Source of the DNA: Oscillatoriales cyanobacterium
GTDB lineage: Bacteria; Cyanobacteriota; Cyanobacteriia; Cyanobacteriales; Microcoleaceae
Assembly (NCBI GenBank): GCA_004292745.1
Contig: RDXH01000028.1
Span: 1-63,757 of the forward strand
Length of the DNA stretch: 63,757 nt
Reading direction: 5' to 3'
Under the pieces are notes generated by a model. It searched no databases. It saw nothing but the letters and a program-made list of their open reading frames with translations, and was not told the DNA's origin. The position numbers and the translations under genes are program-made. Of this stretch, positions 35,668-45,253 are shown in pieces. Every line of letters begins with the position of its first letter. Within the stretch, counting starts at the first letter, position 1.

Positions 35668-35826
35668 ATGATTTACCGTGATATTCCTCTAATTATTCCC
35701 ATTCTGGCCACGGGCTATGTAATGACTATTTATTTGCTGCTAATGTTGGCCGAGCGCAGCGCTAAAATAACTCGACTGGGTGGGTGGCGCTTGCCTGAAG
35801 CTGAATCCCGAAGCACCGTGCGCTAA
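35668..35826 (+). CDS. Small membrane protein, 52 aa
   Basis: ATG 35668 to TAA 35826 encodes MIYRDIPLIIPILATGYVMT, then IYLLLMLAERSAKITRLGGW and RLPEAESRSTVR. One hydrophobic helix (residues 7-28) followed by a basic segment gives a single-span inner-membrane or thylakoid topology. I do not recognise the family; it matches none of the small photosystem or cytochrome b6f subunits I know. It is followed after 31 nt by a 17-bp perfect hairpin. Real-gene support comes from the clear helix, the hairpin after it and the long leader before it. Confidence 0.5.
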   Translation: MIYRDIPLIIPILATGYVMTIYLLLMLAERSAKITRLGGWRLPEAESRSTVR

Positions 35827-35857
35827 GCTAGGAATAAATAATTCTCCATAGTCAATT

Positions 35858-35899
35858 CATAACCCTGCCTCTGTGCTGACATACAGAGGCAGGGTTATG
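35858..35899 (+). terminator. 17-bp perfect hairpin after the small membrane protein
   Basis: CATAACCCTGCCTCTGT (35858-35874) pairs perfectly with ACAGAGGCAGGGTTATG (35883-35899) around an 8-nt loop. No T tract follows, so termination is likely but not classical. Confidence 0.7.
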
Positions 35900-36114
35900 A
35901 TTAGATAGACTCGTGAACTACCCAACACTCATCGCGTAGGGCTCTTAGTGTGGGCTTCCTAATTCAAGGACAACAGCCACCACATTAGTAGACACGGGAG
36001 CCCATACTGTTTTGGTCTTACCAAGAGCGCTATGCAGCAGATTATAAAGCTAACATCTACTAATAAGTTTGTATTAATTTTCGCTTCCGCCTGCATCTCT
36101 ACCCAGGTTTGCCC

Positions 36115-38040
36115 ATGTCAACCTTAGTTTTTGATACCCATAAATTGCCAAAAGAGGCGATCGACCCCCCACAGCAAGCGCGGGTTCGTGACACACTCTT
36201 GAATGGGGCGGTCACGATGATCGAGACCCCAGACAGTTATATTTTAATCGCTCAACAGCCACAATTGCTGGGTATGTTTAGAAAAAACGATGCAGAAAGG
36301 CAAGGGAAGGTCGAGGTTTTGCAGCCCATAGTTGCCGAAAAAAACCAGGAGTCGATCGCAGTGAACGAACAATTGCAAAAAGAAACGAACCCAAGCCGAG
36401 AAATAGCAGAAGAGTTACGGCTGTTAAATGAAAATTTGGAAGCACAAATTAAGCAGCGAACTTTAGAATTAATCAGTGCCAACAATCAATTGAAAGCAGA
36501 AATACAAGAGCGTGCCGCCGCCGAAGCCGAAGTGCGACGTCTCAATGCCGAACTCGAACAACGAGTCCGGGATCGCACCGCTGAGCTAGCATTTAGCAAC
36601 GAAAAATTGCAGCAAGAAATTAACGATCGCCAATTGCTGGAAGCAAAATTGCACTTTTCTGAAAATAAAGTCCGCGCGGTGTTTGAAGCGATGACAGACA
36701 TCGTACTCGTCCTCGATAGCCAAGGGAATATAGAAGTTTTGCCAACAAATACGGCGGGGTTTTCCGAAGCAGATAGCGATATCGTCAGCCTCACCATAGA
36801 ACATTTTTTTGACGACGAAAACCCCGATGATTGGTGGATGTTAATTCAACAAGTTTTAGAGACGGAGCAAACACTTAATTTCGACTACAGCTTCACAGTG
36901 GGCGATCGCGAACTGTGGTTTACGGCTTGTATTTCTATGTTTTCCAAAGATGCGGTTATTTGGGTAGCCCGCAATATTAGCGATCGCAAACTAGCGGAGT
37001 CATTTTTATCAAAAAGAAATGAAGAACTCGCTAACACTCTTCAAGAACTCAAGCGCACCCAAAAAGAACTGGTTCAATCGGAAAAAATGGCTGCTTTGGG
37101 ACAACTAATAGCCGGAGTTGCTCACGAAATCAATTCTCCTTTGGGTGCGATTCGATCGTCTGTGCAGAATATCGGGGAATTTTGGGCAGAAAATCTGGCT
37201 CAGTTACCAAAATTTTTCCAGCAACTGTCCCTAGAACGCCTGGAGGATTTCTTTGCTCTACTCCACAGATCCAGCCAAGAACAAGATACATTATCTAGCA
37301 AAGAAAAACGTCAATTAAAAAAAGCAGTACAACGCCAGTTAGAAACCGAAGGAATTGAAAGTGCTGACAGCCTTGCGTGTACTTTATTGGATATCGGTAT
37401 TGGCAGTGACATAGCACCTTTTTTAGATTTATTTAAAGCTCCCGATCGCCACCAAATTTTACAAACAGCTTATCAATTTGCTACAGTACAAAAAAGCACT
37501 AAAAATATCGCTACAGCGATAGATAGGGCGGCGAAAATAGTCTTTGCTTTAAAAAGCTACGCTCGCTATGACCAATCGGGGACCAAGGTCATCGCTAAGA
37601 TCACCGACGGTATAGAAACTGTATTGACCCTTTACCATTATCAAATCAAACACGGGGTAGAAGTAATTAGAAACTATGATACTAATTTACCTTCTGTGTT
37701 ATGCTATCCTGATGAACTAAATCAAGTGTGGACTAATTTAGTTCACAATGCTTTACAAGCGATGGATAATAAAGGAGTGTTAAAAATTGATGTCAAGTAC
37801 CGAAAAAATGCAGTCTCAGTTAGCATTACCGACAGTGGTAAAGGCATTCCCCCAGAAATCATGCCCAGAATTTTCGAGCCTTTCTTCACCACTAAACCTC
37901 CTGGAGAAGGTAGTGGCTTGGGATTGGATATAGTGATGAAAATTATTGACAAACATGAAGGTAAACTGCAAGTAGAAAGTGTACCGGGTAAAACGACATT
38001 TAGTGTATCCTTACCAGTGCCAACCACCGACGGTAATTAA
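36115..38040 (+). CDS. PAS-coiled-coil histidine kinase with insert in the dimerisation domain
   Basis: 641 residues from ATG 36115 (a TTG six bases earlier is also open). N-terminal 80 residues unassigned (LNGAVTMIETPDSYILIAQQ), long coiled coil (about 85-195), PAS-like domain (200-295), HisKA with GVAHEINSPLGAI (His337), HATPase with NQVWTNLVHNALQAM, DSGKGIP and GSGLGLDIV. Between the H-box and the second helix lies an extra helical region of about 110 residues (roughly 350-460). No receiver, so it needs a separate one; the next gene, 59 nt away, encodes exactly that. First gene of the two-component island. Confidence 0.92.
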   Translation: MSTLVFDTHKLPKEAIDPPQQARVRDTLLNGAVTMIETPDSYILIAQQPQLLGMFRKNDAERQGKVEVLQPIVAEKNQESIAVNEQLQKETNPSREIAEELRLLNENLEAQIKQRTLELISANNQLKAEIQERAAAEAEVRRLNAELEQRVRDRTAELAFSNEKLQQEINDRQLLEAKLHFSENKVRAVFEAMTDIVLVLDSQGNIEVLPTNTAGFSEADSDIVSLTIEHFFDDENPDDWWMLIQQVLETEQTLNFDYSFTVGDRELWFTACISMFSKDAVIWVARNISDRKLAESFLSKRNEELANTLQELKRTQKELVQSEKMAALGQLIAGVAHEINSPLGAIRSSVQNIGEFWAENLAQLPKFFQQLSLERLEDFFALLHRSSQEQDTLSSKEKRQLKKAVQRQLETEGIESADSLACTLLDIGIGSDIAPFLDLFKAPDRHQILQTAYQFATVQKSTKNIATAIDRAAKIVFALKSYARYDQSGTKVIAKITDGIETVLTLYHYQIKHGVEVIRNYDTNLPSVLCYPDELNQVWTNLVHNALQAMDNKGVLKIDVKYRKNAVSVSITDSGKGIPPEIMPRIFEPFFTTKPPGEGSGLGLDIVMKIIDKHEGKLQVESVPGKTTFSVSLPVPTTDGN

Positions 38041-38099
38041 GGAGCAAAAATTTTATGGGCAAATCCACAATTTTCATAAAATCACAGGGATAAAAGTTT

Positions 38100-38501
38100 A
38101 TGAGAAAACCAGTAATTTTGTGTGTTGACGATGAAATGGTTGTTTTAAACAGTTTAAAAATCCAATTAAAAAAAGAATTTGGAGATACTTACCTTTATGA
38201 AATAGCAGAAAATGCAGAGGAAGCTATGGAAATCATTCAGGAAATTGAAGAAGAAGCCGAAGCCAGTCATATTTTGGTAATCGTATCTGACTGGTTAATG
38301 CCCGGTATTAAAGGAGATGAATTTCTGATAGATGTCCACAAAAAATATCCGAAGATTGTGAAGGTAATCTTGACCGGTCAAGCGGACGCATTAGCCATAG
38401 AAAGGGTAAAAAAACAAGCAAATTTGCACCAATGTTTGTATAAACCCTGGGATGGCAAAGAATTAGTAGAAATAATAAAATCTGGTTTAGCAAAAGCATG
38501 A
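38100..38501 (+). CDS. Single-domain response regulator
   Basis: 133 residues, a receiver without output. Acidic pocket CVDDEMVV, phospho-Asp in IVSDWLMPGIKGDEFL, Thr in VKVILTGQADA, Lys in LYKPWD, the Lys-Pro-Trp ending of HupR/RpfG-type receivers. It overlaps the next gene by 4 nt (ATGA) and follows the PAS kinase by 59 nt. Its sequence resembles the receiver that begins the next protein (SDYLMPNIKGDELLKQI), so the two arose by duplication. Most likely a shuttle that carries phosphate between the kinase and another protein. Confidence 0.93.
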   Translation: MRKPVILCVDDEMVVLNSLKIQLKKEFGDTYLYEIAENAEEAMEIIQEIEEEAEASHILVIVSDWLMPGIKGDEFLIDVHKKYPKIVKVILTGQADALAIERVKKQANLHQCLYKPWDGKELVEIIKSGLAKA

Positions 38502-41500
38502 ACAACAAACCTGTGATTATTTGTGTCGATGACGAACCTATAATCCTTGAAAGTTTAAAAATTGAGTTAAAAAAAGCCCTCGGAGAAGAACATTTATTAG
38601 AAACTGCTGAAGGTGGTGAAGATGCTTTGGAGTTGGCGGAGGAACTGCTCGCAGAGGGAAGTGAAATTGTGGCGGTGATTTCCGACTATTTGATGCCTAA
38701 TATCAAAGGGGACGAGTTACTAAAACAGATTCACCGCATTTCACCAAAAACTATCAAAATTATGCTGACAGGGCAAGCAGACCTCGAAGCAGTAGCGAAT
38801 ACTATTAAATACGCCAAATTGTACCGCTACATAGCGAAACCTTGGCAGTCAGAAGACTTGAAATTGACCGTAAAAGAAGCGATTAATAGCTATTTTATGG
38901 AAAAACAATTAGCGGAACAAAACACTAAATTACAAAAATTAAATCTAGAATTAGAAAGTTTAGTAGAAGAACGGACTACACAATTGCGTTTTTCGGAAGA
39001 AAAGTTTGCTAAAGCTTTTCGTTCTTCTCCTAATCCAATTACCATTACCAGACTTAAAGATGGCAGCCACCTGGAAATCAATGATGCTTTTTGCCAAACC
39101 ATAGGTTATTCGGTAGCCGAAATTATTGGTAGAACAGCAATTGATTTGAATATTTGGGTCAGCCAAGAAGCCCGAAAAAAATTATTTTTGCTGTTACAAG
39201 AAAAAGAAATAGTGCGTAACTATGAGTTTAATTTTATAACTAAAAAAGGTGAAATAAGAACGGCTTTATTGTCAGCAGAAATCATTGAAATCAACAACGA
39301 AACCTGCGTGATTTCTGTCAGTCAGGATATTAGCGATCGCAAATTAGCAGAAGAAAAACTCCGCGCTTTAGCTACTTCTCTCGCCGCAGCCCAAAGACTC
39401 GCCCACGTCGGCAATTGGGAATGGGATTTGTCCACAAACACAACTATTTGGTCAGAAGAATTATCCCGGATTTTTGGTCTGGATTCAAGCCAGGCAGCAC
39501 CCACACTAGCTGAGTTTGCTCAATACGTTCATCCCGACGATCTAGAAAAGTGGCAAAGTGGGATAAATGCTGCGATGACTACCGGGGAACCATACACGTT
39601 GGAATATCGAATTTTGCAGCCGGAATCAATAATTACCGATCGTAATATACCTTCGCAAACAAATCAAGGAAGCTTTATTCGCTACATCGAAGCTAGAGGA
39701 GAACCAGTGGTAAACCACCAAGGACAAGTGACAAAAATATTCACAACCTTGATGGATATTACTCTGCGTAAGTTGGCAGAAATAGCCCTGGTTGAAAGTG
39801 AAGAAAAATATCGGCACTTAGTCGAAACTTCGCAAGATATCATTTGGTCTTGCGATGCGACAGGACACATTACTTTTGTCAACCAAGCGGTAAAACAGAT
39901 TTATGGTTATGAACCTGAAGAAATGATTGGCTGTTCTTTTAGCGATTTCTTTGCACCGGAATCAACAGCTCCTGATTTGCAACTTCAGCAGTATTTATTG
40001 ACAGGTAATTCAGTATTTCAGTATGAAAGTATTGTATTAGGAAAAGATGGGAGAATAATTGATATAAATACCAAGGCGATCGCCCATTTAAACTCCGAAG
40101 GAAATGTCATGGGTGCGACAGGTACTGCCAGTGATATTACGGAAAGAAAACAAGCAGAAATCACTTTGCGACAAGCAAAAGAAGAAGCGGACAGAGCCAA
40201 CAAAGCCAAAAGTGAGTTTCTCTCGAATATGAGTCATGAATTGCGTACTCCTCTCAACGCGATTCTGGGTTTCAGTCAACTGCTATCTCGCGACACAGGC
40301 TTGGGTGAAGAGCAAAAGCAATACTTAGGTATTATCATCCGCAGTGCGGAACATTTGCTGATTTTAATTAATAATATTTTGCAAATGTCAAAAATTGAAG
40401 TGGGGCTGGTGACACTTAACAACAGCACTTTCGATCTGCAAAAAATGCTAACTAATACAGAAGAAATGCTGAAAATTCAAGCACAAAAAAAAGGATTGCT
40501 GTTGATTTTTGATGGCGCGCCAACTTTGCCTAAGTATATAGAAACAGACGAAAGTAAATTGCGCCAAGTTTTGATTAATATTATTGGTAATGCACTCAAG
40601 TTCACCTCGGAGGGTGGGGTGAATTTAAGGGTTAAACATGAAGTGTTAAACAGCGGGAATACACTTACTAATTCACCAGAGATTCAGAATTGCTGTTTGT
40701 TATTTGAAGTAGAGGACACTGGTCCTGGAATTTCTCCTGAAGAGATGGACAGTTTATTTAAACCTTTTGCACAAACAGAAAGCGGGAGAAAAGCTCAAGA
40801 AGGAACTGGTTTGGGCTTGCCAATCAGCAAACAGTTTGTGAATTTAATGGGAGGGGAAATGAGTGTGGTGAGCACTGTGGGTGAGGGCAGCATTTTTAAG
40901 TTTGATATTAAAGTTTCTCTCCCCAATACAGTGGAAATTCAGATGACCCAAACTGCTCGTCGTGTCGTCGGTATTGAGCCGGGACAGCCGGAATACCGAA
41001 TTTTGGCTGTTGACGATCGCCTGGAAAGTCGCTTGTTGCTGGTGAGAATGCTCTCATCCTTGGGTTTTGTGGTTCGTGAAGCTGAAAATGGCGTTCAGGC
41101 GATCGATGTTTGGTCTAGTTGGGAACCTCATCTGATTTTGATGGATATGCGGATGCCGGTGATGGATGGTTACGAGGCTACGAAACGGATCAAAGCGCAT
41201 TTGAAAGGTCAAGCAACGGTGATTATTGCTCTGACGGCAAGTGCTTTTGATGAAGAGCGATCGGTGATTTTGTCTGTGGGTTGCGATGATTTTGTCGCGA
41301 AGCCTTTTCGAGAACAGGTGATTCTGGAAAAGATTGCAAAATATCTGGGAGTCCGCTATGTTTACGATCGCGAACTTGCTGGTAATTCTCAGGGTAGTCA
41401 GTTTGCTGCGGGTTTGTTGAGTGGCGAAATGGGTGAAAATGAAAAGATGGGAACAGCGGATTTACTTTTTACGCTGAGTGCTTCGTCCTTTGAAGTGATG

Positions 41501-41683
41501 CCTGGTGAATGGATTGATGAATTGTATGAGGCGGCGGAAGAAGTGGACAATGATTTGATTTTCCGGTTAATTTTGGCGATTCCTCCTATTCATGCTAATT
41601 TCGGCAGCGCGATCGCAGAATTGGCTAATAACTTCCGGTGCGATCGGATTATTGATTTAATTGAAGAATTTAGAAATTATTAA
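38498..41683 (+). CDS. Hybrid histidine kinase REC-PAS-PAS-PAS-HisKA-HATPase-REC
   Basis: 1061 residues. Receiver (3-125; SDYLMPNIKGD, KPWQ), coiled coil, three PAS domains (about 165-285, 300-430, 435-555), HisKA with SHELRTPLNAILG (His580), HATPase with INIIGNALKFTSE and DTGPGISPEEM, then a receiver with ILMDMRMPVMDGYEATKRIK, and a 75-residue helical tail (GEWIDELYEAAEEVDNDLIF). It overlaps the receiver gene by 4 nt and so is translationally coupled. The C-terminal receiver and tail closely resemble those of the next gene, indicating tandem duplication. Confidence 0.93.
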   Translation: MNNKPVIICVDDEPIILESLKIELKKALGEEHLLETAEGGEDALELAEELLAEGSEIVAVISDYLMPNIKGDELLKQIHRISPKTIKIMLTGQADLEAVANTIKYAKLYRYIAKPWQSEDLKLTVKEAINSYFMEKQLAEQNTKLQKLNLELESLVEERTTQLRFSEEKFAKAFRSSPNPITITRLKDGSHLEINDAFCQTIGYSVAEIIGRTAIDLNIWVSQEARKKLFLLLQEKEIVRNYEFNFITKKGEIRTALLSAEIIEINNETCVISVSQDISDRKLAEEKLRALATSLAAAQRLAHVGNWEWDLSTNTTIWSEELSRIFGLDSSQAAPTLAEFAQYVHPDDLEKWQSGINAAMTTGEPYTLEYRILQPESIITDRNIPSQTNQGSFIRYIEARGEPVVNHQGQVTKIFTTLMDITLRKLAEIALVESEEKYRHLVETSQDIIWSCDATGHITFVNQAVKQIYGYEPEEMIGCSFSDFFAPESTAPDLQLQQYLLTGNSVFQYESIVLGKDGRIIDINTKAIAHLNSEGNVMGATGTASDITERKQAEITLRQAKEEADRANKAKSEFLSNMSHELRTPLNAILGFSQLLSRDTGLGEEQKQYLGIIIRSAEHLLILINNILQMSKIEVGLVTLNNSTFDLQKMLTNTEEMLKIQAQKKGLLLIFDGAPTLPKYIETDESKLRQVLINIIGNALKFTSEGGVNLRVKHEVLNSGNTLTNSPEIQNCCLLFEVEDTGPGISPEEMDSLFKPFAQTESGRKAQEGTGLGLPISKQFVNLMGGEMSVVSTVGEGSIFKFDIKVSLPNTVEIQMTQTARRVVGIEPGQPEYRILAVDDRLESRLLLVRMLSSLGFVVREAENGVQAIDVWSSWEPHLILMDMRMPVMDGYEATKRIKAHLKGQATVIIALTASAFDEERSVILSVGCDDFVAKPFREQVILEKIAKYLGVRYVYDRELAGNSQGSQFAAGLLSGEMGENEKMGTADLLFTLSASSFEVMPGEWIDELYEAAEEVDNDLIFRLILAIPPIHANFGSAIAELANNFRCDRIIDLIEEFRNY

Positions 41684-41779
41684 AATTAGAAATATGCCAG
41701 AATAATTACAGCTTGTGCTAGAATATCAAATTGAAAACTTTTTTTAAATCAGCAATTACATAACAAAAATCAACAATCG

Positions 41780-43720
41780 ATGACTAAAAATATTACCAAA
41801 GAAAATAGAGGCAACATATTAATTGTTGACGACACTCCAGAAAATTTGCAAGTTTTATCAGCCACACTGTTAGATCGCGGATATAAAGTTCGGGGTGTAA
41901 TCAATGGTAAAATGGCAATTAGAGCGGCCAAATCTGGTTCTCCGGATCTAATTTTACTCGATATCAAAATGCCGGAGATGAACGGCTACGAGGTCTGTGC
42001 CAAACTCAAAGCCGATGGGGAAACATCAGAAATTCCGGTTATTTTTATTAGCGCTTTAGATGAAGTTTTAGATAAAGTAAAAGCATTTCAAATTGGTGGG
42101 GTGGATTATATCACCAAACCATTTCAGGTAGAAGAAGTTTTAGCAAGAGTTGAACACCAACTGACAATAAAAAGACTACAAAAAGAACTAATCGAACGCA
42201 ATAATCAACTGCAACAAGAAATAGTTGAACGCAAAAAAGCTGAAGAAAAAGCAGCCGCGGCTTCTCAAGCAAAAAGTCAATTTGTTGCCAATATGAGCCA
42301 CGAATTAAGGACTCCCCTGAATGCGATTCTGGGTTTTACTCAAGTAATGAGTCGTGATTGTTTACTCAGTCATGAAAATATAGAAAATCTCAGAATAATT
42401 AACCGTAGCGGTCAACATTTGCTGGAATTAATTAATGATGTTTTAGACTTGTCAAAAATTGAAGCTGGAATAGTTGCTTTAGATGAGAGTAGTTTTGATT
42501 TGTATCAAGTCTTGGATACTTTGGAAGAGATGTTTCAAATCAAAGCTGAAACTAAGAATTTGCACCTCAAATTTTCCGTGGAATCCCAGGTTCCCCAATA
42601 TATTAAAACCGATGAAAAAAAACTGCGTGTCTGCTTAATTAATCTGCTGGGAAATTCCATCAAATTTACTGAAAACGGTGGTGAGATTTTGCTAATAGTC
42701 GGCCTGGAAAATGTTACATTCCAGTCACTAGAAACAGAAACTGATTCTAACTCGATTTCCAACGAGCGATGTGTAATATTTTTTGAGGTTCAAGACACTG
42801 GAGTTGGCATAGCAGCCGAAGAAATGAATACTTTATTTAATGCTTTTGTGCAAACTGAAGCGGGGAAAAAAGCTGCTGACGGCACGGGTTTGGGGTTAAA
42901 TATTACCAAAAAATACGTGGAAATTATGGGAGGTAATATTGAAGTAAGTAGTATTTTAGGTGAGGGAACTACTTTTAAATTTAATATTAAACTATGTGCG
43001 GTGGCTCCCTCAGAAGTAAATATCACGAGATTGCAACGGGTGCTGGGGCTAGAACCAGAGCAGCCAATTTATCGAATTTTAGCAGTGGATGATAATACTG
43101 AAAATCGACTGCTGCTAATTAAAATGCTCGCACCCATTGGCTTTGAAGTCAGAGAAGCTGAAAATGGTAGACAAGCAATTGAAATCTGGGAAAATTGGCA
43201 GCCGGATTTAATCTGGCTGGATACGCGAATGCCAGTAATGAATGGTTTTGAAACTGTGGCAGAAATTAGAGCTAGGGAGACAAATACTCGATCGCATACT
43301 GTAGTTATTGCTCTGACTGCTAGCATTTTTGAAGAAAGAAGAGGCGAAATTATCGCAGCAGGCTGCGACGATTTTGTGCGTAAACCTTTTCAAGAACAAA
43401 TCATTTTTGATAAGATTGCTCACTATTTGGGAGTGCGCTATATTTATCAAGAGTTGTCTGTACCTTTTGGAGTAGGAGGGAGGCGTTATTTGAACGGCGA
43501 AAAACCAGATTCATTTTTTTTACCACTGCTAGCAGAGATGCCAAAAAGTTGGTTAGAGGAACTGGACGAGGCTGCTAATGATGTTAATGAAGAATTGGTG
43601 ATTCAAGTTGTCGATCGCATTTCCGAAAGTCATCCAACTTTAGCTAATGCTTTAAAAGATTTACTTGAGGATTACCGACTTGACAGAATAGTGAATTTAA
43701 CTCAATCAATTTTAGAATAA
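41780..43720 (+). CDS. Hybrid histidine kinase REC-HisKA-HATPase-REC
   Basis: 646 residues. Receiver (14-135; LILLDIKMPEMNGYEVCAKL), coiled coil, HisKA SHELRTPLNAILGFTQV (His174), HATPase with INLLGNSIKFTENG and DTGVGIAAEEM, second receiver LIWLDTRMPVMNGFETV and a tail with SWLEELDEAANDVNEELVIQ. No PAS. The second receiver and tail match those of the preceding gene residue by residue in many blocks (YRILAVDD, ALTAS, CDDFV.KPF). The stop is followed directly by the ATG of the next gene, so they are one transcription unit. Confidence 0.93.
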   Translation: MTKNITKENRGNILIVDDTPENLQVLSATLLDRGYKVRGVINGKMAIRAAKSGSPDLILLDIKMPEMNGYEVCAKLKADGETSEIPVIFISALDEVLDKVKAFQIGGVDYITKPFQVEEVLARVEHQLTIKRLQKELIERNNQLQQEIVERKKAEEKAAAASQAKSQFVANMSHELRTPLNAILGFTQVMSRDCLLSHENIENLRIINRSGQHLLELINDVLDLSKIEAGIVALDESSFDLYQVLDTLEEMFQIKAETKNLHLKFSVESQVPQYIKTDEKKLRVCLINLLGNSIKFTENGGEILLIVGLENVTFQSLETETDSNSISNERCVIFFEVQDTGVGIAAEEMNTLFNAFVQTEAGKKAADGTGLGLNITKKYVEIMGGNIEVSSILGEGTTFKFNIKLCAVAPSEVNITRLQRVLGLEPEQPIYRILAVDDNTENRLLLIKMLAPIGFEVREAENGRQAIEIWENWQPDLIWLDTRMPVMNGFETVAEIRARETNTRSHTVVIALTASIFEERRGEIIAAGCDDFVRKPFQEQIIFDKIAHYLGVRYIYQELSVPFGVGGRRYLNGEKPDSFFLPLLAEMPKSWLEELDEAANDVNEELVIQVVDRISESHPTLANALKDLLEDYRLDRIVNLTQSILE

Positions 43721-45226
43721 ATGGATAATAGCGGAATTAAAATATTGATGGTTGACGATCAACCGATTAATCTGCGTTTTTTATCTAATTTACTAAGCTC
43801 TCATGGCTATCAAGTTTACAGAGCTATTTCTGGACAACTAGCTTTGAATGCTGCCATCGCCTATGCTCCTGATTTGATTTTGTTGGATATCCGAATGCCA
43901 GAAATGGACGGATATGAAGTCTGTGAGAGGCTAAAAAAAATACCAGAAACAGCGCAGATTCCGGTGATTTTTTTAAGCGTGTTAGATGATATTAACGATA
44001 AAATAGAAGCTTTTCGAGTGGGCGGATTAGACTACATTACTAAACCTTTTCAAGTGGAAGAAATTTTAGCAAGAATCGAAAAGCAAATTGATTTACAAAA
44101 ACTGCAACAGCAATTAAAAAAGCAAAATGTTCAACTGCAACAGTCGCAATTGTTGCTAGCAAGCGTGTTGAATAGTTCCCTAGACGGTGTGGTAGCTTTT
44201 TCTGCTGTTCGCAACAGTCAGGGAAATATTGTTGATTTCAAATGGATTTTGCTGAACCGGGCTGCGGAAAAAATGCTGAGTATGGTGTCTCAGGATTTAA
44301 TAGGAAAGTATTTGTTAGAAGAAATTCCTCAAGTCTGCAAAAATGGTCTATTTGATGTCTACGTTTCTGTGGTAGAAACAGGAGAAACTTTAGAGCGAGA
44401 ATTTTATTACGAACACAATCGCAAATTCAGTGCTTGGCTGCACATTGTCGCTGTCAAATTAAATGACGGTTTGGCTGTCACATTTCGGGATATTAGCGAA
44501 CGCAAACAAGCAGAAATTTCTCTCACTCGCTATGCTCAAGAATTAAGTCGATCTAATGCAGAACTACAACAGTTTGCTTATATTGCTTCCCATGATTTGC
44601 AAGCACCTTTGGGAACGATTTGCGGTTACGCTAAATTATTAGAAAGGCGCTGTCAAGACCAATTTGATTCTCAAACTTATAAATTTATTAGTAATATAAT
44701 TAGTTCTTGTACAAGGATGCAAAACTTGATTGATGATTTACTGGAATATTCACGAATTGGCAGAAGCCAGAAACCTTTTGGGTTGACTGATTGCAATTTA
44801 GTTTTTGAGGATGCTTGTGCTAATTTACAGTGGGCTATTCGTAAGAATCAAGCTATTGTTAGTAGGGCGGATTTGCCGATGGTTGTGGCTGATAGTTGTC
44901 AATTAGTGCAACTATTTCAGAATTTAATTGGCAATGCTATTAAGTACCGGGGGGGCGATCGACCGATGGTCCACGTAAGTGTTTCTCGACAGGGGGATAA
45001 CTGGCTGTTTTCTGTAGAGGACAACGGTATTGGTATTCCAGAGCAGTATCAGGAGAGTATTTTTCAGATTTTTCAGCGCTTGCATACTCAAAAAGAATGT
45101 TCGGGAAGTGGTATTGGTTTGGCGATTTGTAAAAAAATTGTCGATCGCCACGGCGGTCGCATTTGGGTGGAATCAGCACCCAATCGAGGAGCGATTTTTT
45201 ATTTTTGTCTTCCTGTAGGGGAGTGA
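43721..45226 (+). CDS. REC-PAS-phytochrome-type histidine kinase
   Basis: 501 residues. N-terminal receiver (LILLDIRMPEMDGYEVCERL), PAS-like domain (about 150-265), then FAYIASHDLQAPLGTICGYA (His291), the H-box of phytochrome-like kinases, and an HATPase with LIGNAIKYRGGDRP and DNGIGIPEQYQE. The ATG immediately follows the upstream stop. A phytochrome-type kinase would normally use an Rcp1-like receiver, and one lies just downstream at 45781. It has no chromophore-binding domain itself. The gene is followed by short AGAAGCT repeats. Confidence 0.92.
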   Translation: MDNSGIKILMVDDQPINLRFLSNLLSSHGYQVYRAISGQLALNAAIAYAPDLILLDIRMPEMDGYEVCERLKKIPETAQIPVIFLSVLDDINDKIEAFRVGGLDYITKPFQVEEILARIEKQIDLQKLQQQLKKQNVQLQQSQLLLASVLNSSLDGVVAFSAVRNSQGNIVDFKWILLNRAAEKMLSMVSQDLIGKYLLEEIPQVCKNGLFDVYVSVVETGETLEREFYYEHNRKFSAWLHIVAVKLNDGLAVTFRDISERKQAEISLTRYAQELSRSNAELQQFAYIASHDLQAPLGTICGYAKLLERRCQDQFDSQTYKFISNIISSCTRMQNLIDDLLEYSRIGRSQKPFGLTDCNLVFEDACANLQWAIRKNQAIVSRADLPMVVADSCQLVQLFQNLIGNAIKYRGGDRPMVHVSVSRQGDNWLFSVEDNGIGIPEQYQESIFQIFQRLHTQKECSGSGIGLAICKKIVDRHGGRIWVESAPNRGAIFYFCLPVGE

Positions 45227-45227
45227 A

Positions 45228-45253
45228 GCTAGAAGCTAGAAGCTATAAGCTGC
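45228..45253. repeat. Short AGAAGCT tandem repeat
   Basis: Three or so units of AGAAGCT/TAAGCT follow the kinase stop. Simple heptamer repeat. Confidence 0.6.
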
